From Sphingosinicella sp041916975 (GTDB taxonomy: Bacteria > Pseudomonadota > Alphaproteobacteria > Sphingomonadales > Sphingomonadaceae), in assembly GCF_041916975.1 (NCBI RefSeq), contig NZ_JAYRYK010000001.1:1302001-1366000 (forward strand): DNA of 64,000 nt, given 5' to 3'. The notes under the pieces are model-generated. The model saw only the letters and a program-made list of their open reading frames with translations. It was not told where the DNA came from and searched no databases. Of the stretch, positions 41,829 to 50,345 are shown in pieces. Made by a program: the position numbers and the translations under genes. Position 1 is the first letter of the stretch. Every line of letters starts with the position of its first letter.

Positions 41829-43180
41829 CACGTTTCTCTTCTCACTGCCGAAGGGGCGAGATTGTTTCCCAGCGATCGCATGATGATCAGCCCGATACCG
41901 ATGAAAACAGCCGGTGCAATCGCGGTACAAAACCGGATCGTGTCAACGACACGCAGCGGTTGTTCCACAACGCCGGATGCGCTTTCCACGAAACCTGCGA
42001 TGCCCAGGATGGTCCCCACAGCAAAGGCGGATACGGCAAAGCCGGTCTTTTCTCCTGCGAGCCAGATGCCCGTATAAATCCCCGAAAGACTGCTGGCGCC
42101 ACCTCGCGAGGAGTCGAGCGTCACGAGGTCCGGCAGAAGCGCCAGGCCCAGAACCTGCTGTCCTGCGAAACCGACACCGATACAGAGGATGGCTCCATAA
42201 ACCCCATATACCGTGGAGGGCTGCGAGAAAGCCCAGAAGAAGACCATCGACAGCACCAGAGTCAGACCGCTCACCTTGAAGGCACTGACTTTCCCGACCC
42301 GCGCCGATAGCCTCAGCCATATCGGAATGGAGACAATCGACGCGCCATTCAGGAGCAGGAACAGCACCGTCAATTGCGCCCCGCCACCGCCGAGAACATA
42401 GGTCGTGTAGTACGGCAAGCCGACCAGAAGGCACCCGAAGCCCGTCAACTGGATAGCGTATGTTGCGAACAGCTTCAGATATGCCGTGTTTTTCAGCGGG
42501 CCATCGACGACGGCCTGCCAGGTGAGGTTCGGCGGCTGAACGCGTGCGGTCCTGTCTTCCGGCGTCAAGACAAACGACGCGAGCATGGCAGAGCCGATGA
42601 TGCCGCCCAGTATGATCGACATGGCTCCATAGCCGCTGAGGCCGCCGCCGAAGCGATCGATCAATACGGGGGACAGGCCTCCCGAGAGCACGATGCCGAG
42701 AAACAGGAAAACCATGCGGTAGGACACGATCCGCGTGCGCTCCTGCGGCGCGGAGGCCATCTCGGCAGGCAAGGCGATATAGGGAATGGAGAAGATCGCG
42801 TAGCCGGTCGTGCACAGCACATAAAGGCTTGCCACATGCCAGAAACGCGCCGCGACAGATGGATAATCAGGCACATTGAACAGCGCGCAGAAGAACACGC
42901 CTGTGAGAATAGCGCCCGCCAGAAGATAGGGACGACGCCCCCATTTGTGCCGCGTCCGGTCGGAGAGTATCCCGATGAAAGGATCGACGATGACATCCCA
43001 CATCTTGGGTACAAAAACGCCCAGCGCCGCCAGCTGAGCTGGAATCCCCAGATAGTTCGTCATGTAGAACATCAACAGAAGACCGGGAACCGTCGTAAAG
43101 GCACCGGTGCCGATGGAACCGATTCCGTAACCGATCAAATGCCGACGACGCAGCTTTTCATCCCTCCCGGCCTGCACCAT
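41828..43180 (-). CDS. MFS transporter, GPH (glycoside-pentoside-hexuronide) cation symporter type
   Basis: This 450-residue permease has about 12 helices. The segment PKMWDVIVDPFIGILSDRTRHKWGRRPYLLAGAI near residue 55 is the GPH signature (W-D-x-x-x-D-P-x-x-G-x-x-x-D-R-T-R-x-x-W-G-R-R). Members import sugars or sugar conjugates with Na+ or H+. A longer frame to 43444 is excluded because it would overlap the C45 gene; ATG 43180 starts four bases past that gene's stop. It presumably imports the product of the periplasmic hydrolases. Confidence 0.91.
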   Translation of the reverse strand: MVQAGRDEKLRRRHLIGYGIGSIGTGAFTTVPGLLLMFYMTNYLGIPAQLAALGVFVPKMWDVIVDPFIGILSDRTRHKWGRRPYLLAGAILTGVFFCALFNVPDYPSVAARFWHVASLYVLCTTGYAIFSIPYIALPAEMASAPQERTRIVSYRMVFLFLGIVLSGGLSPVLIDRFGGGLSGYGAMSIILGGIIGSAMLASFVLTPEDRTARVQPPNLTWQAVVDGPLKNTAYLKLFATYAIQLTGFGCLLVGLPYYTTYVLGGGGAQLTVLFLLLNGASIVSIPIWLRLSARVGKVSAFKVSGLTLVLSMVFFWAFSQPSTVYGVYGAILCIGVGFAGQQVLGLALLPDLVTLDSSRGGASSLSGIYTGIWLAGEKTGFAVSAFAVGTILGIAGFVESASGVVEQPLRVVDTIRFCTAIAPAVFIGIGLIIMRSLGNNLAPSAVRRET

Positions 43181-43184
43181 TCGA

Positions 43185-44330
43185 TTAATCCTTCGACATT
43201 CTGTTGTCATATTGCCGGTCGAAATCGAGAGTCCGGAATGCGGTTTCGCAGGGTGGCCCGGGAGCGATATGCAGCCTTGTACGCTCCCCCATTTCATAGA
43301 TGGCAGAGCCCGCCGTATATGAAATCGAATCGTGCAAGCTGGCCGTCGCCAGCTTCCGCGACACAGGATTGACCGGATCGTCGCTCGCCGAAAGTGCTGT
43401 CTTGAAGCCCTCAACAGCCGGGTGTTCGGAAATGCTGACGACACGGTTGACTATGGAAGCGAGTCGCGCACGTGAATTGCTGAGTTTGTGCGATGGAATC
43501 CGGTTTGCCTTTTCCATCCCTCCGAGAGCGTGGTTGGTATGGCAGATCCAATGTCTCTCGCCCCGATTAATCACCTTTGCGACACCTGAGGCAGAACATT
43601 CAAATGTGCGGACACCTTCGCGCGTCGCAATCAGATAGTTCTGGCCGGAAGCATGAGGGATCGAATGCAGAAGGGCTTCCGCTTCATCCCCGTTCGAGCG
43701 CTCCAGGAGGCTGCGCAAAACGAAGGCGACAGGCAGGCCGTCATTGCAGGCGGCCAACTCCATGAGCGTATTGCAGCATACGCCCAGCGACGCATTGTTC
43801 ACGCCCATGAAGCCGAGACCACCTGCGGACGCGAATAGAAAGCTTTCAAGGTCGCTGTCATCATGGCGAATATGAAGAACAACCTGCTTTCCCTCGTGGA
43901 AGGGCGGGATATCCATGTTCTGGCCGGCATAGCTCTTGCGCTGGAGAGCATCATGCAACCCGAATGCGGTACACTTTGAACGAAACTGCGCGGCATCGTT
44001 CTTCGGCCACGCCATCCTTCCGAAAACCCACTCCTCATCGCTGAGCTGCAACAGGAGTATCCTTTCGAAAGGCAGTGATGCCCCTTCGGCGATGCCCTTC
44101 ATCTCAGCGAGAAGTTGCGGGCAAAACCGTGCAATCGTCGGTTCGAATGCCTGATAGTTCAGAAACGCATTAAGATAGGTTTCGCTAGGTACACCATAAG
44201 CACGTCCGATCGCGTCTACCCACGCTTCATTGAGTTCATGTATTTCCGTACGCAGTTCCTCGCCATGAATTCTGCCGCGGTTCAGAGCAGTCCCGGAAAG
44301 TTTGATAACGCGAAGCGCGCCGGCTTGCAT
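43185..44330 (-). CDS. C45-family acyltransferase/amidohydrolase (penicillin acyltransferase-like)
   Basis: This 381-residue Ntn-hydrolase resembles isopenicillin N acyltransferase. The characteristic block is around Cys120 in RSKCTAFGL, the presumed nucleophile after self-cleavage; the residue before it is Lys where the fungal enzyme has Gly. Other family blocks: YAGQNMDIPP, GGLGFMGVNNASLGVCCNTL, HTNHAL. No signal peptide, so it acts in the cytoplasm. It could hydrolyse or transfer an acyl group at an amide bond of the imported compound. Confidence 0.85.
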   Translation of the reverse strand: MQAGALRVIKLSGTALNRGRIHGEELRTEIHELNEAWVDAIGRAYGVPSETYLNAFLNYQAFEPTIARFCPQLLAEMKGIAEGASLPFERILLLQLSDEEWVFGRMAWPKNDAAQFRSKCTAFGLHDALQRKSYAGQNMDIPPFHEGKQVVLHIRHDDSDLESFLFASAGGLGFMGVNNASLGVCCNTLMELAACNDGLPVAFVLRSLLERSNGDEAEALLHSIPHASGQNYLIATREGVRTFECSASGVAKVINRGERHWICHTNHALGGMEKANRIPSHKLSNSRARLASIVNRVVSISEHPAVEGFKTALSASDDPVNPVSRKLATASLHDSISYTAGSAIYEMGERTRLHIAPGPPCETAFRTLDFDRQYDNRMSKD

Positions 44331-44337
44331 TTCAAGA

Positions 44338-44682
44338 TCATCCCTCTTTTAGGAAGTAGACTTTTGTAATCAGCCCCTCGTTAACTTCGTATATGGCGAC
44401 TGCACGCATATCGGCCTTTCCGGCGCGACCGGTTACGAACTCTTCGTCTATCACCTTGTTCTGAATAATTATTCGATTTGTGAGCGCGGCGTTTATCCCC
44501 GGCGCGCGTTCGAAGATTGCCTGGTACATGGCGCGCAGATTGTCCCGGCCGTTACACACAAGTTCATCAGGGAAATTGTATATCCCGACGGCGGCATGAT
44601 AGGCGGCGACAAACGCGTCCGTGTCATGATTGTTGTAAGCGGTAAGTTGGCGATCTACGGGATCGACGATCGATTGCTTCAT
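44338..44682 (-). CDS. NTF2-like (SnoaL-type) protein, second copy
   Basis: This 114-residue NTF2-fold protein: DPVDRQLTAYNNHDTDAFVAAYHAAVGIYNFPDELVCNGRDNLRAMYQAIFERAPGINAALTNRIIIQNKVIDEEFVTGR, then AVAIYEVNEGLITKVYFLKEG, the last strand pattern typical of steroid-isomerase-like proteins. It differs widely from the copy at 38429, so each may have its own substrate. It is seven bases upstream of the C45 gene in the operon. Confidence 0.83.
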   Translation of the reverse strand: MKQSIVDPVDRQLTAYNNHDTDAFVAAYHAAVGIYNFPDELVCNGRDNLRAMYQAIFERAPGINAALTNRIIIQNKVIDEEFVTGRAGKADMRAVAIYEVNEGLITKVYFLKEG

Positions 44683-44736
44683 CTGCTCTGCTTTCCTGGG
44701 TTCAACTTTGCGCCGTGATGGAGATTGAAGGTCGAT

Positions 44737-45903
44737 CTAACCAAGTATGGCGATGATGACGGGTGCCAGAAGAAGGGGAACGTACATTCCCATGATCTGC
44801 GTGAAGATCGCCATCAAAAGTGCGACCGTCACAAACCCTTTGTCATATGCCGCTGCCACAAGCGGATTTGTGACAGTGCCGCCAAGGTTCGCGTAAAGAC
44901 CGGTAACCACGAGCACGATCGGTGCGCGCAGGAGCCTGCCTATCAGCAACATCGTTACGAAGCTAATCAGCAGCAGAACCGGGCTGTAGAGCAGGAAGAC
45001 CCGATATTCCCAAACATGCTCGATGGCCGCGCCCGCGCCCAGAACAGCCATCATCATGTAAAGACTTATTTTCCCCATCTGCGTCGTCCCGTGTGCATTG
45101 AGCTGCCGTGCGGGCGAAAGGGACATCAACAAGCCGCTTGTTACGACCAGAAGAAGCGTCACGATCGGGGAGACGATCGCATCGAGCCCCAATCGCACGG
45201 CGGCTGCATCGCTGATGGCTCGGCACGCAATCGAAACGGCAAATCCAAGAAAGATGACCATGGCGAGACCGCCGCTGTTTGCCGGTCGCGGCTGTTGCAC
45301 TGCCGTGTTCGACAGATCCTGCACAAGCTCGCGCGTATCCTCACGCGCGTGTAACCACGCATCGAACTTACCCTTGTAACTGGCGAGCGAGATCAGCAGA
45401 GCCAGAAAGCTGTATCCTACGATCGAGTCCACAGCGATCAGAGCGCCCAGAATGCTGGGGGAAGCATTGAACGTTTCGGCCATGGCGATTAGATTCTGCG
45501 ATCCGCCGATGGCACCGGCATAAGCCGCGATAATCGAAGACCACGCTTCGAGACCGAGATAGTCGGAAAAAATGAAGGTCGCTGCCACAAAACCGAACGT
45601 GACGCTGAACATTCCGGAAAGCACCATGACTGTGGCCAGCTTCCCAAGTCGGAAAATAGCGCGGACATCCACGGAAAGCATGAACAGGAATATTGCGAAG
45701 GGCATCAGATACGTGCGTGTCCAGACGTAGGCCCCGTTTTCCTTCGGCAGGATACCGAGGTTTCCTAACACCATGCATGTAACGAAGATCAGCAGAATCG
45801 ACGGAATGTAGTCGAAGAGCCGGCCCGCAAGCCTTTGCTCCTCGAGCCAAAGGCAAACGCCGACGATTCCGATCAGAATCGCGAATACTGCCATCGCAGA
45901 CAT
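44737..45903 (-). CDS. DUF819-family membrane transporter-like protein
   Basis: This 388-residue protein has about ten hydrophobic helices. AYAGAIGGSQNLIAMAETF near residue 135 and GLYANLGGTVTNPLVAAAYDKGFVTVALLMAIF near 345 are the paired inverted-repeat motifs of the DUF819 family, which is structurally akin to secondary carriers. No substrate is established. It is the second carrier in this operon, so two different products may be imported or one exported. Confidence 0.86.
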   Translation of the reverse strand: MSAMAVFAILIGIVGVCLWLEEQRLAGRLFDYIPSILLIFVTCMVLGNLGILPKENGAYVWTRTYLMPFAIFLFMLSVDVRAIFRLGKLATVMVLSGMFSVTFGFVAATFIFSDYLGLEAWSSIIAAYAGAIGGSQNLIAMAETFNASPSILGALIAVDSIVGYSFLALLISLASYKGKFDAWLHAREDTRELVQDLSNTAVQQPRPANSGGLAMVIFLGFAVSIACRAISDAAAVRLGLDAIVSPIVTLLLVVTSGLLMSLSPARQLNAHGTTQMGKISLYMMMAVLGAGAAIEHVWEYRVFLLYSPVLLLISFVTMLLIGRLLRAPIVLVVTGLYANLGGTVTNPLVAAAYDKGFVTVALLMAIFTQIMGMYVPLLLAPVIIAILG

Positions 45904-45905
45904 CG

Positions 45906-46691
45906 CTACAGCCCGCCCTCTGAATCACCGGACAGCGTCCTCGCCAGGCTGTAGAGGTTTTCCTTCACGGCGCTGTTCTGGCTGGCGATAACGCAGTGCA
46001 GACATTCGTTCTGCAGCGCCTTCTCCAACCTGTCCCGGTAGCTGCCGACGATCGCTTCCTTGTAGTCCCCCAGAGAGGCCGCGGAAAATTCGGAGAGCCG
46101 ACTGGCAAGGGCAAAAGCTTCGGCTTGCAAACTGTCATCGGAAACTACGCGAATCACGAGACCGTTCTCGCGCATGAAGTCCGCCGCGTATTTTTTGCCG
46201 CTGAAGAACATCTCCATTGCTAGCAGATGCCCGGCACGATGCGGCAGCAGAAACGACAGGCCGCCGCTGGCGAAGATTCCGTACTGCGTTTCGGGCAGAT
46301 AAGCGCGCGCGCCTGCGCTCCACACCGGAAAATCGCAGTTCATGGCCCACGAGACAGCACCGCCGACGACCCATCCCTGAAATGCACCAACAACCGGCTT
46401 GCGATTGAACATAAGCTCCCGGGAAATGTCCTGGAGCGTGCTCATGAAATCGCGAATCTGCATCACGTCCGGCATCGTGTCCGTCGCATCGATCAGATCG
46501 TCACCTACGGAAAAATTATCGCCGTTCGCATTGAGCAGAAGCACCTTGCACGAATCGTCCCCGTTCGCCTTTCGCAGAACACTCAGGAAGGTGTTCAGCA
46601 TATCTATGTTGAAGGCGTTGTTTTTGCCGGGCCTGTCCAGCGTCACAATGCCGACACCGCCGTCTCGGCGGTAGGTCACGAATTCATCCAT
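45906..46691 (-). CDS. Crotonase-fold (enoyl-CoA hydratase/isomerase family) protein
   Basis: This 261-residue CoA enzyme has VGIVTLDRPGKNNAFNIDML at the N-terminus and an oxyanion-hole segment GWVVGGAVSWAMNCDFPVWSAGARAYLPETQYGIF. The first catalytic Glu of enoyl-CoA hydratase (in G-x-E-L) is replaced by Ser, while the second (in LPETQYG) is kept. A plain hydratase is thus unlikely; isomerase, dehalogenase-like or hydrolase chemistry is more probable. GGAAGAG precedes ATG 46691. Confidence 0.88.
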   Translation of the reverse strand: MDEFVTYRRDGGVGIVTLDRPGKNNAFNIDMLNTFLSVLRKANGDDSCKVLLLNANGDNFSVGDDLIDATDTMPDVMQIRDFMSTLQDISRELMFNRKPVVGAFQGWVVGGAVSWAMNCDFPVWSAGARAYLPETQYGIFASGGLSFLLPHRAGHLLAMEMFFSGKKYAADFMRENGLVIRVVSDDSLQAEAFALASRLSEFSAASLGDYKEAIVGSYRDRLEKALQNECLHCVIASQNSAVKENLYSLARTLSGDSEGGL

Positions 46692-46739
46692 GCTGCTCTC
46701 TTCCACGTCGCGCTTTGGTTCCGGGTTTCACGGCCGATC

Positions 46740-48344
46740 TCAGCCGCGCACCCACATCCCTGTTGTGCTGTCATAGCTTTCACCTTCGCCAATGCCGGAG
46801 AGTTCGGTCTTCTTCACCCGCTCCGACGGCGTCATTGGAAGGCTGTCGCGAAACTCCCAGTATCTGGGCACCTTGAAACGCGCCAGTTTCTCGCGCGCAA
46901 ATGAAAGCAGTTCGGAGACTTTGGTTGCCGGATCGATTTCGCGATCCCGAAGCAGAATATAGGCCTTCACCTCTTCTTCCCGCAGCGTGTCGGGAACAGG
47001 GATGCAGGCTGCAATCACGACGTCCGGGTGCGTCTCCAGAACAGCTTCCACCTCGGCAGCGGAGATATTCTCGCCGCCGCGCCGGATCATGTCCTTCTGC
47101 CGCGAACTGAAGAAGAAGCGCCCGTTCTCGTCACGGCTGACCAGATCTCCGGTGTGATACCAGCCGTCCCTGATCGCAGATGCCGTGGCCTCCGCGTTCT
47201 TGTAGTAGCCCAGCATCATGCCCGGGCCTTTCAAAAGCAACTGCCCGACAGCATCGACGCCCACGTCGTTGCCGCTTTCATCGACAACGCGCGCCTCGCG
47301 GTATGCGTTGACAACACCAAGGCATCCGCTCCCTACAAGAGCGGCGTGCTCCTCCATCGACCAGTCGCTGATATCCGCCCCGGTCTCCGTCGTTCCGTAG
47401 GCTTCAACCCAAGGCACTCCGTACCGCGCTTCAAGCTCCGCGTGCCTGTTCGCCGGAATGCCCGAACACACAACGCGCCGTACCCGGTGCATAGTCTCCG
47501 CTTCGGAGGCCGCCATCTCGAGCATCAAAGTCGGCATGGCGCCCAGGCAATAGAAGAACGTGACGCCGTACTCCGCAACTTTCGGCCAGAACTGGGACGG
47601 GCGGAACCGTTCAAGAACGACAAGCTTCGCCCCGCTACGCAGTGCTACGACCAGATTCCAGTGCGGGTCGATATACGAGAACGGCTGCGCCGTCAGAATC
47701 ACGTCATCAACGCCCAGAGCAGGCTCCATCGACGAGACGATGACGTCCGCGATCTGGAACCAGTACCGGTTCGTCAGCAGACAGCCCTTGGGCAGGCCCG
47801 TGGTTCCAGACGTGTACTGGATATTCGTTACCATGTCCGGATGCGGCACAGTCTGCGGCGACGAATCTTGCCGAGCTGTAGCCCGCTCGAGAAAGGAGAG
47901 ACCATTCCCTTGGGACTTCAGAGCCAAGACATGCCTCAAGCTGGCGCAGTTGCGCTGTATATCATGGACAAGGTCCAGCTTGTCTTCCGTTGTCACAATC
48001 AGACAGGCTTCGGAATGCTTGAGAAGATGCCGCGCATCCTCGATTTTATAGGCGGGATTGAGCGGAACCGTGATAACGCCGCTTCTCGCCAGCGCCAACC
48101 AAAGCAGCGGATAGGCGCTGACATTCGGCAGCATGAGAGCAACTTTGTCCGCCTCTCCGATACCGAACTCTTCCCTGAGATAGCTCGCGATCTTGTCGGT
48201 GAGAATATCCAGTTGAGAAAACGTGAACACCTCACCCGATCTGTCGAACGCTAATGCCGGTCGGGTCGGCCATTGCTGTGCCGCACTCAGAATCAAATCG
48301 CGTATTGTCCCCGCGCTTTGCCCAGTGTCTGTTAACATGATCAT
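46740..48344 (-). CDS. Acyl-CoA ligase (AMP-dependent synthetase, ANL family)
   Basis: This 534-residue enzyme activates a carboxylic acid to its CoA thioester. Motifs: YTSGTTGLPKGCLL (phosphate loop, about residue 170), VEAYGTTETGADISDW, GWYHTGDLVSRDENGRFFFSSRQKDMIRRGGENISAAEVEAVL, and the C-terminal catalytic Lys in PSERVKKTEL. The arrangement resembles crotonobetaine/carnitine-CoA ligase-like members (CaiC type), but specificity is not readable. It is the first gene of the longest operon, with an operator 72 bases upstream. Confidence 0.93.
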   Translation of the reverse strand: MIMLTDTGQSAGTIRDLILSAAQQWPTRPALAFDRSGEVFTFSQLDILTDKIASYLREEFGIGEADKVALMLPNVSAYPLLWLALARSGVITVPLNPAYKIEDARHLLKHSEACLIVTTEDKLDLVHDIQRNCASLRHVLALKSQGNGLSFLERATARQDSSPQTVPHPDMVTNIQYTSGTTGLPKGCLLTNRYWFQIADVIVSSMEPALGVDDVILTAQPFSYIDPHWNLVVALRSGAKLVVLERFRPSQFWPKVAEYGVTFFYCLGAMPTLMLEMAASEAETMHRVRRVVCSGIPANRHAELEARYGVPWVEAYGTTETGADISDWSMEEHAALVGSGCLGVVNAYREARVVDESGNDVGVDAVGQLLLKGPGMMLGYYKNAEATASAIRDGWYHTGDLVSRDENGRFFFSSRQKDMIRRGGENISAAEVEAVLETHPDVVIAACIPVPDTLREEEVKAYILLRDREIDPATKVSELLSFAREKLARFKVPRYWEFRDSLPMTPSERVKKTELSGIGEGESYDSTTGMWVRG

Positions 48345-48415
48345 TTCGCTTACCCCGATACCAACAACGCGCGACGAGCCACCTGAACTGAAACGATCAA
48401 ATCGATCATTCAAAT

Positions 48416-48435
48416 TTTTATGAATGTTCATTCAT
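48416..48435. promoter_or_regulatory. TetR-type operator 2 (upstream of the acyl-CoA ligase operon)
   Basis: TTTTATGAAT / GTTCATTCAT; the right half is the full consensus and the inner part ATGAATG-TT-CATTCAT is a perfect 7-bp repeat (48420-48435). It is 72 bases before the ligase start. Confidence 0.82.
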
Positions 48436-48508
48436 TAATATTTTGAGCGACTGGTGTAAAGCCAAAACCCGATGCGACCGCTTAAAGCATGCGGAGAGCC
48501 GGCCCGCG

Positions 48509-50338
48509 TCAGCGGACTGCGTCAGGACGCACGATCGGCAGCTCTATGAACGAGCTTCTTACCGCGTTCACGTCGAACTTCAGAACAGGTGTTCCAGATG
48601 CGGGGACACGGTAGAAACTATCCTTGTCGTGGCCTGCGATGGCAATTCTCAACGCATGACCTTTCGGCACCTGTACCGATACAGGAAGCAACGGAAGGGA
48701 AACCCGTTCGGTAATCCCCGGCCGCATGGCCCTTGCATCCGCCCTCCTGAACGTACGAACCGGACCGAAAACTGTGCTCTTTTCATTCGAATCCAACGCC
48801 TTCCTGCTGACGAGGCGGAGCTGACCTTCCGTGATCATTGTAACCTCACCACTCGGCGCGACACTTTCCAGATACACGATCATCGCACCGTCCGCGTGCG
48901 TGGAAGACACATACAGATTGGCAACGGGATGCCCCGTGATCTCGAGCGGCTTTTCAAGCGGTCGCGATGTATAGGTGAGGAGACGGCTGTCCGCATCTCT
49001 GCGATCGCCGTAGAAGACATCGCGATTCCCCATTTGCGTAGACCACCGTGTTTCGGGGCCCGTCCCCGCTTCGAAGTCAACAATGTAAGAATCTGTTCCC
49101 TTTCGAGATTGGGGCGGAACCTCGCCGAGTTCACGTGCAGGGGTCAGATAGAGGCGCAGGGTGCCGGCGCCTAGCGGGGGCCAGACCTTCGTCGTTTTCC
49201 AGTGGCCCGAACCCATCGTGTAATAGGTGAGTTCCTTTTCGATCGGTACGGCTTCAGGCTTCCCATCGAAATACGGCGCCACGAAATCGCGGATCATTTC
49301 GTACTGTGTGTTCAGGTCCGGGGACAAAGGTGCATCTTTTTCCGTGAAGGGATCTGCATCATGACGAGCCCCGTGGCCCCATGCCCCAATAATATAGCGG
49401 TTCGGGGCGGAATCGTTTGCAAAGCGCCTCAGAATTCCGTCTGCTGTACCCGCATCCATCCAGCTGCCCCAGTGGAAGGCGGGAACCTTCAGGGCTGCGA
49501 TCTTGTCCTTGAACTCATAAATGGTGACGGAATGATCCGATGAATCGGACAGACTGTTTGCGACCTTGAGATCATCCCGAAATTCAACCCCGTCGAAGAG
49601 GCGTGACATCGAGATGTTGCCTTTATGCTCTTCGACAGCAGCGCTCAGTTGTTGACGCCCGTGCACGCCGTCGACTGGCTTTACGCCGAGTACCCGGGGT
49701 TCGCCATTCTCAGTCTCACCGTATCCAAGGCTTTGAGCATCGTTGACATCCATGGCTTGAACCATGTCTCCCCAATCGCTCGACATGATTCTGTTTTTGA
49801 GCCCGCCTGGAAACAGAAGCGAGCTGTACCAGTCAAAATCTGTAAACTGCGGTATAACAGCCTTCAGGGCCGGATGCCCCGACAGCGTAGACAGTTCCGC
49901 CGCATTGCCGAGATAGGAAACACCGATAGCGCCTACCTTGCCGCTGGACCAGCTCTCCTTGGCGATGTCATCGATGATGTAATAATAATCCTTTACTTCC
50001 GCGGTCGAGAATTCCGTACTCCTGGTGCCGAACGAGGCGCCGGACCCTCGCACATCCGCAACGACATAGGCATACCCGAATCCATTTATGATCTTCGCAA
50101 GCGTCGGCGGCTCAAGCTTTTGCGGAAGGTAGTCCTTCGCGCGCCAGTAACGCGTGAAAGCGATCACCGCCGGTATCTTCTGGTGCGCCTTCAGTTCGGA
50201 CGGCAGCCAGATTTCAACGGCTATCCGCACCCCGTCAGGCATCGTTACATACTTTGCCTGATTAAGGGGTGCGGATAGCGCGCAAGCCGTGCTTGAGATC
50301 AGGATCAGCACCGAAACGCCAAAAGACCTCAGCATCAT
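48509..50338 (-). CDS. Secreted CocE/NonD-family serine hydrolase
   Basis: This 609-residue alpha/beta hydrolase of the cocaine esterase/X-Pro dipeptidyl-peptidase type has a signal peptide (SFGVSVLILISSTACALSAPL), so it is periplasmic. Triad: Ser in GAIGVSYLGNAAE, Asp in HWGSWMDAGTADG, His in GAWGHGARHDADPF. The last 230 residues form the jelly-roll domain (PLEKPLEITGHPVANLYVSSTHADGAMIVYLESV). Members cut esters, acyl-amide bonds such as in glutaryl-cephalosporin, or X-Pro peptides. It follows the DMFase-like gene by seven bases. Confidence 0.9.
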   Translation of the reverse strand: MMLRSFGVSVLILISSTACALSAPLNQAKYVTMPDGVRIAVEIWLPSELKAHQKIPAVIAFTRYWRAKDYLPQKLEPPTLAKIINGFGYAYVVADVRGSGASFGTRSTEFSTAEVKDYYYIIDDIAKESWSSGKVGAIGVSYLGNAAELSTLSGHPALKAVIPQFTDFDWYSSLLFPGGLKNRIMSSDWGDMVQAMDVNDAQSLGYGETENGEPRVLGVKPVDGVHGRQQLSAAVEEHKGNISMSRLFDGVEFRDDLKVANSLSDSSDHSVTIYEFKDKIAALKVPAFHWGSWMDAGTADGILRRFANDSAPNRYIIGAWGHGARHDADPFTEKDAPLSPDLNTQYEMIRDFVAPYFDGKPEAVPIEKELTYYTMGSGHWKTTKVWPPLGAGTLRLYLTPARELGEVPPQSRKGTDSYIVDFEAGTGPETRWSTQMGNRDVFYGDRRDADSRLLTYTSRPLEKPLEITGHPVANLYVSSTHADGAMIVYLESVAPSGEVTMITEGQLRLVSRKALDSNEKSTVFGPVRTFRRADARAMRPGITERVSLPLLPVSVQVPKGHALRIAIAGHDKDSFYRVPASGTPVLKFDVNAVRSSFIELPIVRPDAVR

Positions 50339-50345
50339 GGCTACC

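Noticed and set aside
47028..48254. 408-codon plus-strand frame opposite the acyl-CoA ligase
   Set aside because: Antisense shadow of a gene with all ANL motifs intact.
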